64,000 nt of DNA from Bradyrhizobium paxllaeri (GTDB lineage: Bacteria; Pseudomonadota; Alphaproteobacteria; Rhizobiales; Xanthobacteraceae): NCBI RefSeq assembly GCF_001693515.2, contig NZ_CP042968.1, positions 6,262,001-6,326,000 of the forward strand. The letters run 5' to 3'. Position 1 is the first letter of the stretch, and the number at the start of each line of letters is the position of its first letter. A program made the position numbers and the translations under genes. Shown in pieces: positions 8,231 through 16,074 of the stretch. Below the pieces are notes generated by a model that saw only the letters and a program-made list of their open reading frames with translations, did no database searches and was not told the origin of the DNA.

Positions 8231-8339
8231 CCTGCGCGCCTCGCAGCTCAACGGCAGCGCCTTCTGCGTGGACATGCATGTCAAGGAAGTCACCCTACAC
8301 GGCGATCACGCTTCGAAGCCGCGCGACGGGTGGGTGTGA
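8217..8339 (+). pseudogene. AhpD/carboxymuconolactone decarboxylase fragment on a duplicated leader
   Basis: A 40-codon frame. Its first five codons are the same as those of acetoacetate decarboxylase at 9032 and belong to a 30-bp direct repeat. It then reads LRASQLNGSAFCVDMHVKE, the core helix of AhpD-type carboxymuconolactone decarboxylases, in which the usual CxxC (GCAFC) has become SxxC. About 130 residues of the normal domain are missing. Its stop (8337-8339) overlaps the ATG of the next gene as TGATG, so it may now act as a coupled leader for the NmrA-like protein. The chimeric structure suggests recombination at the shared RAS codons. Confidence 0.6.
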
Positions 8340-8986
8340 TGAACGTCGTTGTCTTTGGTGCAACGGGGTCGACAGGCCGGCTCGTCGTCGAGTCCGCCTT
8401 GTCCGCGGGTCACGTCGTCACTGCCTTTGTCCGTGACCCAAAGCGCATGCCCTTGACGGATCCGAATCTCAGGATCGTCAAGGGCGATGCAATGGATCCA
8501 GCCGCGATGGCGTCTGCGGTCCAAGGTACGGATGCGGTTATCTGCGCGTTGGGGGCGATACCTCAGGCGAAAGGGGACCGGGGTCGACGCCAGCCCAGTG
8601 TCCCGGTTTGCTCGGTGGGAACCAAGAACATTCTGGCGGCCATGCCTCGAGGCCGTGGCCGACTCATCGTTGAGAGTTCGGTCAGCGTCGGTGAGAGCTA
8701 CCACACCGGGAGTTTCGGCGCAGGCTTCATGGTCAAGCTCGTACTCAGGGAGGTGATGGCAGACAAGGAGGAGCAAGAGGCAGCTGTTCGGAAGAGTGAT
8801 TGCGATTGGACGATCGTTCGACCGGCAACGCTGACATTCAAGCGCGCTCGCGGAAACCTGAAGGCAGGGACCGATCTGCGCTGGAACATCACCTCAACAG
8901 CCACCCGCGCGGACGTGGCCGAGTATCTGGTCAAGATCCTCGATGACCCCGCGACATACAGGAAGGCCATAACGGTGCGCAACTAG
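8339..8986 (+). CDS. NAD(P)H-binding NmrA/BVR-B-like oxidoreductase
   Basis: A 215-residue atypical SDR with the dinucleotide motif VVVFGATGSTGRLV at its N-terminus and RDPKRM after strand 2, which is consistent with NADP(H) preference. The mid-region IVESSVSVGE and the late WTIVRPATLT are typical of the NAD(P)H-binding family with flavin-reductase or NmrA-like members. It has no canonical YxxxK pair. The ATG at 8339 overlaps the stop of the AhpD fragment. The gene sits between two copies of a 30-bp leader repeat (8201 and 9016), so it may have been inserted together with the AhpD piece. Substrate unknown. Confidence 0.82.
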   Translation: MNVVVFGATGSTGRLVVESALSAGHVVTAFVRDPKRMPLTDPNLRIVKGDAMDPAAMASAVQGTDAVICALGAIPQAKGDRGRRQPSVPVCSVGTKNILAAMPRGRGRLIVESSVSVGESYHTGSFGAGFMVKLVLREVMADKEEQEAAVRKSDCDWTIVRPATLTFKRARGNLKAGTDLRWNITSTATRADVAEYLVKILDDPATYRKAITVRN

Positions 8987-9015
8987 GAGCGCGACCCGCT
9001 CACCCAAAAACCCTT

Positions 9016-9045
9016 TTGGAGCTCGACCTCGATGAAACACGAGAC
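9016..9045 (+). repeat. 30-bp direct repeat, copy 2 (leader of acetoacetate decarboxylase)
   Basis: Identical to 8201-8230. Here the repeat supplies the GGAG-containing leader, ATG 9032 and the first codons of a full-length acetoacetate decarboxylase gene, so this is likely the original context of the sequence. Confidence 0.85.
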
Positions 9046-9832
9046 TGTGCGCGCAAGCGCATTCGCCATGCCGCTGACGAACCCGGCCTTTCCCGCCGGC
9101 CCCTATCGCTTCGTCAACCGCGAATACTTCATCATCCAGTACCGAACCGATCCCGAAGCGTTGCGCCGTATCGTGCCGGAGCCGCTGGCGATCACCGAGC
9201 CCGTGGTGAATTACGAATTCATCCGCATGCCTGACTCCACCGGCTTCGGCGACTACACCGAAAGCGGCCAGGTCATCCCGGTGTCCTACCAGGGCGAGCG
9301 CGGCAGCTTCATCCACCAGATGTTTCTCAACGACCATCCGCCCATTGCAGGCGGGCGCGAGCTGTGGGGCTTTCCCAAGAAGCTCGCGGAGCCGAAGCTC
9401 GCGGTCGAGACCGACACGCTTGTCGGCACCTTGAACTACGGCTCGGTCCGCATCGCGACTGGCACCATGGGCTACAAGCACCGCGCGCTCGACGCCGCTG
9501 CCGAAGCCAGGAAGCTTGCCGGACCGAATTTCCTGCTCAAGGTCATCCCGCATGTCGACGGCACGCCGCGTATCTGCGAGCTGGTGCGCTTTCACCTCGA
9601 AGACATCACGGTGAAGGGCGCATGGACCGGGCCGGCCGCTCTGGATCTCTTCTCCCACGCCCTGGCCCCGGTCGCTGAGCTGCCGGTCCTTCAAGTGCTG
9701 TCGGCAAAGCACGTTGTCGCCGACCTGACGCTCGGGCTTGGCACCGTGGTCCACGACTATCTGGCCCCGAACGTGGCTGTACGGCGACGCGGCTCCGGGT
9801 CCGAAATCCTGATCGAAGCGAATGCCGGCTGA
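9032..9832 (+). CDS. adc: acetoacetate decarboxylase
   Basis: A 266-residue enzyme predicted to convert acetoacetate to acetone and CO2. The active-site segment [14 protein letters not shown] carries the Schiff-base lysine and its neighbour (Lys116/Lys117), matching the Lys-Lys pair of the family, and the length is normal. TTTTGGAG lies upstream of ATG 9032 in the duplicated leader. Patatin and 3-hydroxybutyrate dehydrogenase genes follow on the same strand, a neighbourhood often seen in proteobacterial ketone-body or polyhydroxybutyrate metabolism. The set suggests that acetoacetate formed from 3-hydroxybutyrate is decarboxylated or balanced here. Family assignment is secure; the physiological role is inferred. 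Confidence 0.93.
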   Translation: MKHETVRASAFAMPLTNPAFPAGPYRFVNREYFIIQYRTDPEALRRIVPEPLAITEPVVNYEFIRMPDSTGFGDYTESGQVIPVSYQGERGSFIHQMFLNDHPPIAGGRELWGFPKKLAEPKLAVETDTLVGTLNYGSVRIATGTMGYKHRALDAAAEARKLAGPNFLLKVIPHVDGTPRICELVRFHLEDITVKGAWTGPAALDLFSHALAPVAELPVLQVLSAKHVVADLTLGLGTVVHDYLAPNVAVRRRGSGSEILIEANAG

Positions 9833-9864
9833 TCGGACCAGTCGCAATGCAAGGAGTATTGGCA

Positions 9865-11046
9865 ATGCTGAACGTAATACGCGAGCAGACTGATCCTGTG
9901 CCGCAGCCGCGCAACAAGGCGCTGCTGCCTTATGATGTTGTCGCGCTGGTGCTGCAAGGCGGCGGCGCGCTTGGCGCCTACCAGGCAGGCGTCTATGAGG
10001 GCCTGCACGAAGCGGGCATCCGGCCGAACTGGCTGGCCGGCATCTCGATCGGCGCGCTTAACGCCGCCATCATCGCGGGCTCGCCGGAAGACGAGCGCGT
10101 CGCGCGGCTCCGCGAGTTCTGGGAGACCATCTGTGCCTTTTCGATAGAGTGGCCCGCCGGCGAAGGGCTGGCCAATGCCCTGCCCTTCGCGTTCGACATC
10201 AGTTCGGTGCGTAACGCGCTGGCGGCGGCGAAGGCGTTGGTCCAGGGCCAATCCGGCTTCTTCAAGCCGCGCTTCCCGTCGCCGCTCTGGTCGCCGTTCT
10301 CGGGCGATGCCGCGACCAGCTTCTACGATACGGCACCGCTACACCAGACCCTGGAGCGGCTCGTCGACTTCGATCGGTTGAACTCGGGCGAAGTGCGCGT
10401 CAGCGTCGGCGCGGTCAACGTCCGCACCGGCAACCTGACCTATTTCGACACCGCCGAACGCCGACTGGGGCCAAAACATTTTATGGCTTCCGGCGCGCTG
10501 CCGCCGGGATTCCCCGCCGTCGAAATCGAGGGTGAACACTATTGGGATGGCGGCGTTGTTTCGAACACGCCTCTCTCCCGCGTACTGTCCGGCGAGCCTC
10601 GCGATACGCTGACATTCCAGATCGATCTGTGGTCGGCCAGGGGCCGGGTTCCCTACGACCTGATGGAGGTGTCGAGCCGGCAGAAAGACATTCAATATTC
10701 AAGCCGCACCCGCGCCGTCACCGACCAGGCACTGCGGATGCAGAAGATGCGTCAGGCACTGCAACGAACCCTCGAGAAGCTGCCGGCGAGCGCAAAGAGC
10801 GATCCGGAACTCCGTGCGATCGCGGACCTCGCCCGCCATCGCTCCTACAACATCGTCCACCTGATCTATCAGTCCAAGGTCTATGAGGGCCATTCAAGGG
10901 ACTACGAATTCGGGCTGAGTGCGATGCGTGCGCATTGGCAGAGCGGACTGGAAGACATCCGCCGCACGCTGGCCGATCCGCGGCGCCTGGATCCGCCGGC
11001 TCCCGAAGTCGGCATCGTCACGCACGACATCCATCGCCCGGAATGA
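9865..11046 (+). CDS. patatin-like phospholipase with C-terminal DUF3734-type region
   Basis: A 393-residue protein. The patatin domain (about 20-240) shows the glycine-rich oxyanion loop GGGALGAYQAGVYEGL, the nucleophile elbow GISIGALNAAI (GxSxG) and the partner Asp in YWDGGVVSNTPL, so the Ser-Asp dyad is intact. The C-terminal ~130 residues match the extra domain found in bacterial patatins next to hydroxybutyrate genes. ATG 9865 is chosen because AAGGAG lies eight bases upstream; an ATG at 9847 lacks this. It lies between acetoacetate decarboxylase and 3-hydroxybutyrate dehydrogenase, so a role in lipid or polyester hydrolysis feeding that pathway is plausible but unproven. Confidence 0.9.
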   Translation: MLNVIREQTDPVPQPRNKALLPYDVVALVLQGGGALGAYQAGVYEGLHEAGIRPNWLAGISIGALNAAIIAGSPEDERVARLREFWETICAFSIEWPAGEGLANALPFAFDISSVRNALAAAKALVQGQSGFFKPRFPSPLWSPFSGDAATSFYDTAPLHQTLERLVDFDRLNSGEVRVSVGAVNVRTGNLTYFDTAERRLGPKHFMASGALPPGFPAVEIEGEHYWDGGVVSNTPLSRVLSGEPRDTLTFQIDLWSARGRVPYDLMEVSSRQKDIQYSSRTRAVTDQALRMQKMRQALQRTLEKLPASAKSDPELRAIADLARHRSYNIVHLIYQSKVYEGHSRDYEFGLSAMRAHWQSGLEDIRRTLADPRRLDPPAPEVGIVTHDIHRPE

Positions 11047-11090
11047 ACAGCGGCAGATTTCGTTTCCAGAAAGCATCGAAAGGAATTCCC

Positions 11091-11873
11091 ATGTTGAAGG
11101 GCAAGGTAGCCATCGTCACCGGATCGACCAGCGGCATTGGATTAGGAATCGCCAGGGAGCTGGCGCGAGCCGGCGCCGATCTGGTGTTGAACGGTTTTGG
11201 TGACGCAGGCGAGATCGAGGCGATCCGCCGCGGGGTCGAGCGCGACCATGACGTGCGCGCCGTCTACGATGGCGCGGATATGTCCAAAGGAGATGCCGTG
11301 CGCGGATTGATCGCCGCGACGGTCGAGAAATTCGGACGCCTCGACATTCTGGTGAACAATGCCGGCATCCAGTTCACCGCGCCGGTGGATGAATTCCCGG
11401 CTGCCAAGTGGGATGCAATCCTCAGCATCAATCTGTCGGCCGCGTTCCACGGCATTGCCGCCGCGGTGCCGCAGATGAAAAAGCAACGCTGGGGACGGAT
11501 CGTCAACATCGCTTCCACACACGGCCTTGTCGCCTCGACCCACAAGGCTGCCTATGTCGCAGCCAAGCACGGGCTGGTCGGCCTGACCAAGGTGGTCGGC
11601 CTCGAGACGGCCGGAAGCGGCGTCACCTGCAATGCCGTGTGTCCCGGTTGGGTGCGGACGCCCCTGGTCGAAAAGCAGATCGGCGATATCGCCGCGCAAC
11701 GCGGCATCAGTCGGAAGGAAGCTAGCGAGGAGCTTCTTGCCGAGAAACAACCATCCCTGCAGTTTGCCTCGCCGGAGCAGCTTGGCGGCACCGTTGTGTT
11801 CCTGTGCTCCGGCGCGGCGGATCAGATCACGGGCACGACAATCTCCGTCGATGGCGGTTGGACAGCGCGGTAA
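11091..11873 (+). CDS. bdhA: D-3-hydroxybutyrate dehydrogenase (SDR)
   Basis: A 260-residue classical SDR predicted to oxidise 3-hydroxybutyrate to acetoacetate with NAD. Visible are VTGSTSGIGLGIA (cofactor), NNAGIQ (strand 4), the catalytic Ser in IASTHGLVAS, YVAAKHGL (YxxxK) and the C-terminal GWVRTPLVEKQI loop. These features, especially STHGLVAS and VEKQI, are characteristic of bacterial 3-hydroxybutyrate dehydrogenases. The start is ATG 11091, with AAAGGA nine bases upstream; longer in-frame readings run into the patatin gene. It works with the acetoacetate decarboxylase encoded two genes upstream. Confidence 0.92.
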   Translation: MLKGKVAIVTGSTSGIGLGIARELARAGADLVLNGFGDAGEIEAIRRGVERDHDVRAVYDGADMSKGDAVRGLIAATVEKFGRLDILVNNAGIQFTAPVDEFPAAKWDAILSINLSAAFHGIAAAVPQMKKQRWGRIVNIASTHGLVASTHKAAYVAAKHGLVGLTKVVGLETAGSGVTCNAVCPGWVRTPLVEKQIGDIAAQRGISRKEASEELLAEKQPSLQFASPEQLGGTVVFLCSGAADQITGTTISVDGGWTAR

Positions 11874-11893
11874 CAGACGAAAGGCGATCGAAC

Positions 11894-12640
11894 ATGCAGA
11901 GCGAGAAAGTAGTTATCGTCACAGGCGGCAGCTCCGGCATCGGACGGGCAGCGGCACTGCGCTTCGCCAGGCAAGGCGATAAGGTGCTCGTTACCGGCCG
12001 CCGTCCCGGCCCCATCGAGGAAACAACGGCCGAGCATTCGAACATCGCTGGCCTCGTTGCGGATACCGCCTCCGCCGAAGATGCCAGGCGCACGATCGCC
12101 AAGGCAGTCGAAATCTGGGGCAGAGTGGATGCCTTGGTCAACAATGCGGGCGCAGGCGCAATCCTTCCGCTGGCCGATACGACAGCCGACAGGGTCACGG
12201 ACATCTTCGCCGTAAATGTGCTCGGCCCAAGTCTGCTCGCCGCTGCTGCTCTTCCTCACTTGAGGGCAAACCGGGGTACGATCGTCAACGTCTCGAGCAC
12301 TTTCGGCCACAAGCCGGCGGCTGGGCTATCCCACTACGCAGCCAGCAAGGCTGCGTTGGAGCACTTGACCCGCTGCTGGGCGCTGGAGCTTGCAGCACTC
12401 GGCATACGGGTGAACGCCGTCGCGGCAGGCCCCACGGAATCAGGCGCGCTGACTGGCATGATGGGGCTCTCCCTCGAACAGGCCGCGGCAATCAAGGAAC
12501 AGGAAAGAGCGCGCATACCGCTGGGACGACGCGGCGTTCCGGAAGATGTAGCCGAATGGATCGTGCGGCTTGCCGGCTCCGCTTCGGAATGGATGACAGG
12601 TCAGGTGATCGATGTCGATGGCGGCCTGGGATTGGCTTAG
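11894..12640 (+). CDS. short-chain dehydrogenase/reductase
   Basis: A 248-residue classical SDR: VTGGSSGIGRAAAL at the N-terminus, NNAGAG, the Ser in NVSSTFGHK, YAASKAAL (YxxxK) and IDVDGGLGLA at the C-terminus. TGRR after strand 2 suggests NADP(H). It starts 20 bases after the 3-hydroxybutyrate dehydrogenase stop, so it is probably the last gene of that operon. The substrate cannot be named from sequence. A short hairpin follows its stop. Confidence 0.87.
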   Translation: MQSEKVVIVTGGSSGIGRAAALRFARQGDKVLVTGRRPGPIEETTAEHSNIAGLVADTASAEDARRTIAKAVEIWGRVDALVNNAGAGAILPLADTTADRVTDIFAVNVLGPSLLAAAALPHLRANRGTIVNVSSTFGHKPAAGLSHYAASKAALEHLTRCWALELAALGIRVNAVAAGPTESGALTGMMGLSLEQAAAIKEQERARIPLGRRGVPEDVAEWIVRLAGSASEWMTGQVIDVDGGLGLA

Positions 12641-12651
12641 TTGCGGGCTGA

Positions 12652-12670
12652 TCAGCCGCCTCGCGGCTGA
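12652..12670 (+). terminator. short GC hairpin ending the ketone-body operon
   Basis: TCAGCCGC (12652-12659) and GCGGCTGA (12663-12670) form a perfect eight-pair stem with a three-base loop, 12 bases after the SDR stop codon. No T run follows, so factor-independent termination is uncertain. It marks the boundary to the efflux operon at 12773. Confidence 0.4.
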
Positions 12671-12772
12671 GCCAGCAGTGAATCCCGTTGGATACGCGCG
12701 GCTGTAGCAGACCGGATTACGGGCACCTCAATTTCAATCGAAGGCGGCTGAACCGCGCAGTGGTGACGAACG

Positions 12773-13813
12773 ATGAGCATTTCCTCGCCGAAGAAGAGAA
12801 AGATGATCGGCCTGCTGCTGTGCCTCGGCGCGGTGGCGGTCGTCGCTGCTGGATGGACCTGGGTTCATGCCAGCGGCGAGGCATCGACTGACAATGCCTA
12901 CCTCCGTGGGGACGTGACCTCGCTCGCGCCAAAGGTTGCGGGCTACGTCATGGCCGTGGAGGTCGAGGACAACCAGACCGTCAAAGCGGGTGACGTCCTG
13001 TTCCGCATCGACGATCGGGACTATCGCGCACGGCTTGCGCAAGCTCAGGCCAATGTCGAAGCTGCGCGAGCTCGCCTCACCAATGTCGACGCGGACGTCC
13101 AGCTTCAGCACGCCGTCATTCGGCAGGCCGAGGCCCAAAAACGCTCGAACGTTGCCGAAATGATCCTGGCGACCAAGGCCTCCGATCGCCGCCGGGAGTT
13201 GATCCGCACCAGCGCGGTCAGCCAGGCCCAGGTCGACGAAAGTGACGCCGCGCTGGCGAGAGCGGAGGCAGGTGTATCGGCGGCGTCGGCAACGGTAGAG
13301 GCTCAGCAGCAACGCATCGCCGTGCTTGCTACTCAGCGCGAAGCTGCCGTCGCTGCCCTGGCGCAGGCAACGGCCGCGCGCGATCTCGCTCAGATCGACC
13401 TCGACAACACCGTCGTACATGCGCCCGTCAACGGCGTCATCGGCAACCGCCAGGTCCGCGTCGGCCGGCTTGTCGCGCCGGGCGCCTCCCTGATCGATAT
13501 CGTGCCGGTGAACGACGTGTGGGTGGTCGCGAACTTCAAGGAAACCCAGATCGAGCGTATCCGGCCCGGTCAGCGCGCCCGCATCACCGTCGACGGCTAT
13601 CCGAACCAGACGTTGGACGGCGTGGTGGACAGCTTTGCGCCCGGCAGCGGGTCTGCCTTCAGCCTCCTGCCGGTGGACAATGCCACGGGGAATTTCATTC
13701 GCGTCGTTCAGCGCGTGCCGGTGAAGATCCGGTTTGCCGGCAATCCATTGCCGGGCCGCCTCGTGCCCGGGCTATCCGCGCGTGTCGAAATCGATCTGGG
13801 GAGCGGCTCATGA
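12773..13813 (+). CDS. HlyD/EmrA-family membrane fusion protein
   Basis: A 346-residue periplasmic adaptor of a drug efflux pump. A positively charged start (SPKKRKM) is followed by a single hydrophobic segment (about 12-32) that anchors it in the inner membrane. ASTDNAYLRGDVTSLAPKVAG and the later VVHAPVNGVIGNR are the two halves of the lipoyl-like domain; between them lies an Ala/Gln-rich coiled hairpin (about 85-205); a beta-barrel follows. Its stop overlaps the start of the transporter gene as ATGA, so the two are translationally coupled. It would link the inner-membrane pump to an outer-membrane channel, which is not encoded here. Confidence 0.92.
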   Translation: MSISSPKKRKMIGLLLCLGAVAVVAAGWTWVHASGEASTDNAYLRGDVTSLAPKVAGYVMAVEVEDNQTVKAGDVLFRIDDRDYRARLAQAQANVEAARARLTNVDADVQLQHAVIRQAEAQKRSNVAEMILATKASDRRRELIRTSAVSQAQVDESDAALARAEAGVSAASATVEAQQQRIAVLATQREAAVAALAQATAARDLAQIDLDNTVVHAPVNGVIGNRQVRVGRLVAPGASLIDIVPVNDVWVVANFKETQIERIRPGQRARITVDGYPNQTLDGVVDSFAPGSGSAFSLLPVDNATGNFIRVVQRVPVKIRFAGNPLPGRLVPGLSARVEIDLGSGS

Positions 13814-16074
13814 CCACGGCCGTCGCCGCCACCCCGAGCCGCGCTGTGCCCGCGACAGGCTCCCTTCTTGTCGTGGGCGTTGTGGTTGCCGCCCTGACCG
13901 AGGCGATCGCCAGCACCGTGCTGTCGCTCGGGCGCAACGATATCATCGGCGACACCTATGCAACACCGGACGAGTTTGCCTGGCTCGATATCGGATACAC
14001 CGCGCTGAAGCTGATCGGGTTCATGACCGCCCCCTGGCTGATGATCCGCATCAATCCGCGCAGCCTCATCATCGGCGCGACGCTGATCATGGGCACGGCA
14101 TGCGGCATCGCCGCCATCACGGCCCGGTTGGACCTGCTGGTCGCGCTCCGCATGATACAGGGCTTCTCCGGCGGCGCCTTGCTTGTCGGGGGACAGGCCA
14201 TCATCTTTCTCGCCTATCCGCGAACCCACCAACCGATCCTTCAGGCGCTGTTTGCGATGGGGTCGGTCGTCGCGCCCGCGACAATCGCCCCGGCCCTCCA
14301 GGGCTGGTTGATCGACAGCCAGTCCTGGACATGGATATTCTTCAGCGTTGTCCCGGTGGCCCTGGCGGCTGCCGGACTGCTGGTGATCGCCGACGGCCCG
14401 AGCCCCGTTACGGCTGTGCGCCGTCGGTTCGACTGGATCGGCTTCTCACTGATTTCAGTCGCACTCTTCTGCTTCACCTATGTCCTCAGCCAAGGCAGCC
14501 GATGGCTCTGGTTCGACGAACCCCGCATTCTCTGGCTGACGGTGATCGGCGCTGCCGCCCTGCTGGCATTTCTCGGCCAGCAAGTGGTGGCGAAAGGCCA
14601 AGGCCTTCTCGATTTCACCGTGTTCAAATCCGAGGATTTTTGCTTCGCCTTCATCGTCAGCTTTGTCGCCGGCGCCGCGCTGTTCGGCAGCGCATTCCTG
14701 ATTCCGTCGTTTGCCGTATCCGTGCTCGCGTTCAGACCCACCGACGCCGGCCAGCTTTTGCTGCCGAGTGGCGCGTTTTTCATCTTCACGCTCCTGATAG
14801 CCGCGTTCCTCATGCAGGTCCGCCGCGTCCCTCCGGTCGCCACCGTGCCCTTTGGCATCCTGATGATCATGGTTGCGATGTGGATGCTGTCCGGCTCGAC
14901 CAGCCAAAGCGGCGCGGACGACATGATGGCGGCCATCCTGTTGCGCGGCCTGGGCCTCGGCTTCCTGTTTCTGTCGATCACCCTGATCGCCTTCAGCGAA
15001 CTCAACGACCGCAACCGTGCGTTCGGGATCGGTCTCTTCGATACAGGCCGCCAATTCGGCGGTCTCATGGGAGTAGCCGGACTGCAGACGTTGATCGACC
15101 ACAACGTCACCGGCAATGTCGCGGTGCTTGGCGCCAGCGTCACCGCAGGCGTTCCGGCGGTCAGCGAGCGGCTGGCGGCGACGACGGCGATGCTGACTGC
15201 AAAAGGAATGGACGCGGTGGCCGCCGGCCGGGCTGCCACGAGCCTGCTTGGCAGAGCCGTAACCGGTCAATCCACCGTGATCGCGTTCGACACAGCGTTC
15301 AATGCCGTCGCGCTGCTCTTTGTCATCGCCGCGCCCATCCTAGTCGCCATCAAGGTCGGATTCCACCGCTACGCGAAAATGCACGCTGCGCAGTCAGTCG
15401 GGATTGCGGATACAAAACACGAAGCATCGCTACCGACCTCCGCGCGACCGGACGATGCTGAATCGGAGCCGGATGCTCGTGCTGACATCGTGCTAGCGAT
15501 CAGCGAAGCTCTCGCTCATACGAGCGGCGGGCCGGCGGACCTCGATGGCATCCTGGATCGAAGCGGATACTCGAAAGAAGACATTCTATCGGAATTCGAC
15601 AGCGTCGACGATCTCGTCGTCGCGATCGCCGAACACAAAGCGTCCCTCATATCGCAGCCATTGGTGAGGAGAGCGCGTCCTGGCACCCTGGACGATGCAC
15701 GCGAAACGCTCATCGCGTTCGGACGCGTTGCCTGGAAGGAGTACTCGACCACCTTTGTCGGGTTCATTCGGATGATGATGACCGAAGGTGCACGCAATCC
15801 TGCGCTCAAGAAGCGGGTGCACGAGGCGGGGCAAGCGACTGTCACATTCGAACTGCGGGAGTTTCTGTCGGCAACAAATGAGAGGGGGATTCTGTCGATA
15901 TCGGACCCTCAGCTATACGCCGAGCAATTGCTGGGACTGCTGAGGGAACCGCTCTACCAGGCGCTCATGCTGAGTCCTGCAATGCGCCAGGAGGGAGCAG
16001 CCGCCGACCGCGTCAGGGCCAACATCGAAGGCTTCATTCATGGATGCGCGAGCGCGAGAGACATGATCCGATGA
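13810..16074 (+). CDS. EmrB-type MFS efflux transporter fused to a C-terminal TetR-like regulator
   Basis: A 754-residue fusion in one uninterrupted frame. Residues 1 to about 527 are a DHA2/EmrB-type transporter with many hydrophobic segments (consistent with 14), ending FHRYAKMHAA. After a polar linker (about 528-557) comes a TetR-like region: a helix-turn-helix-like stretch at about 577-602 (LDGILDRSGYSKEDILSEF), then an AefR-like ligand-binding domain to the end. EmrB proteins normally stop near 520 residues. The tail would lie in the cytoplasm, giving a membrane-tethered regulator or a ligand sensor on the pump. The gene overlaps both neighbours by four bases (ATGA). The HTH is divergent, so DNA binding is uncertain. 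Confidence 0.88.
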   Translation: MTTAVAATPSRAVPATGSLLVVGVVVAALTEAIASTVLSLGRNDIIGDTYATPDEFAWLDIGYTALKLIGFMTAPWLMIRINPRSLIIGATLIMGTACGIAAITARLDLLVALRMIQGFSGGALLVGGQAIIFLAYPRTHQPILQALFAMGSVVAPATIAPALQGWLIDSQSWTWIFFSVVPVALAAAGLLVIADGPSPVTAVRRRFDWIGFSLISVALFCFTYVLSQGSRWLWFDEPRILWLTVIGAAALLAFLGQQVVAKGQGLLDFTVFKSEDFCFAFIVSFVAGAALFGSAFLIPSFAVSVLAFRPTDAGQLLLPSGAFFIFTLLIAAFLMQVRRVPPVATVPFGILMIMVAMWMLSGSTSQSGADDMMAAILLRGLGLGFLFLSITLIAFSELNDRNRAFGIGLFDTGRQFGGLMGVAGLQTLIDHNVTGNVAVLGASVTAGVPAVSERLAATTAMLTAKGMDAVAAGRAATSLLGRAVTGQSTVIAFDTAFNAVALLFVIAAPILVAIKVGFHRYAKMHAAQSVGIADTKHEASLPTSARPDDAESEPDARADIVLAISEALAHTSGGPADLDGILDRSGYSKEDILSEFDSVDDLVVAIAEHKASLISQPLVRRARPGTLDDARETLIAFGRVAWKEYSTTFVGFIRMMMTEGARNPALKKRVHEAGQATVTFELREFLSATNERGILSISDPQLYAEQLLGLLREPLYQALMLSPAMRQEGAAADRVRANIEGFIHGCASARDMIR

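Noticed and set aside
13734..15461. 575-codon forward frame inside the transporter gene
   Set aside because: Arg/Pro/His-rich out-of-frame reading of the transporter, which has clear membrane segments in the other frame.
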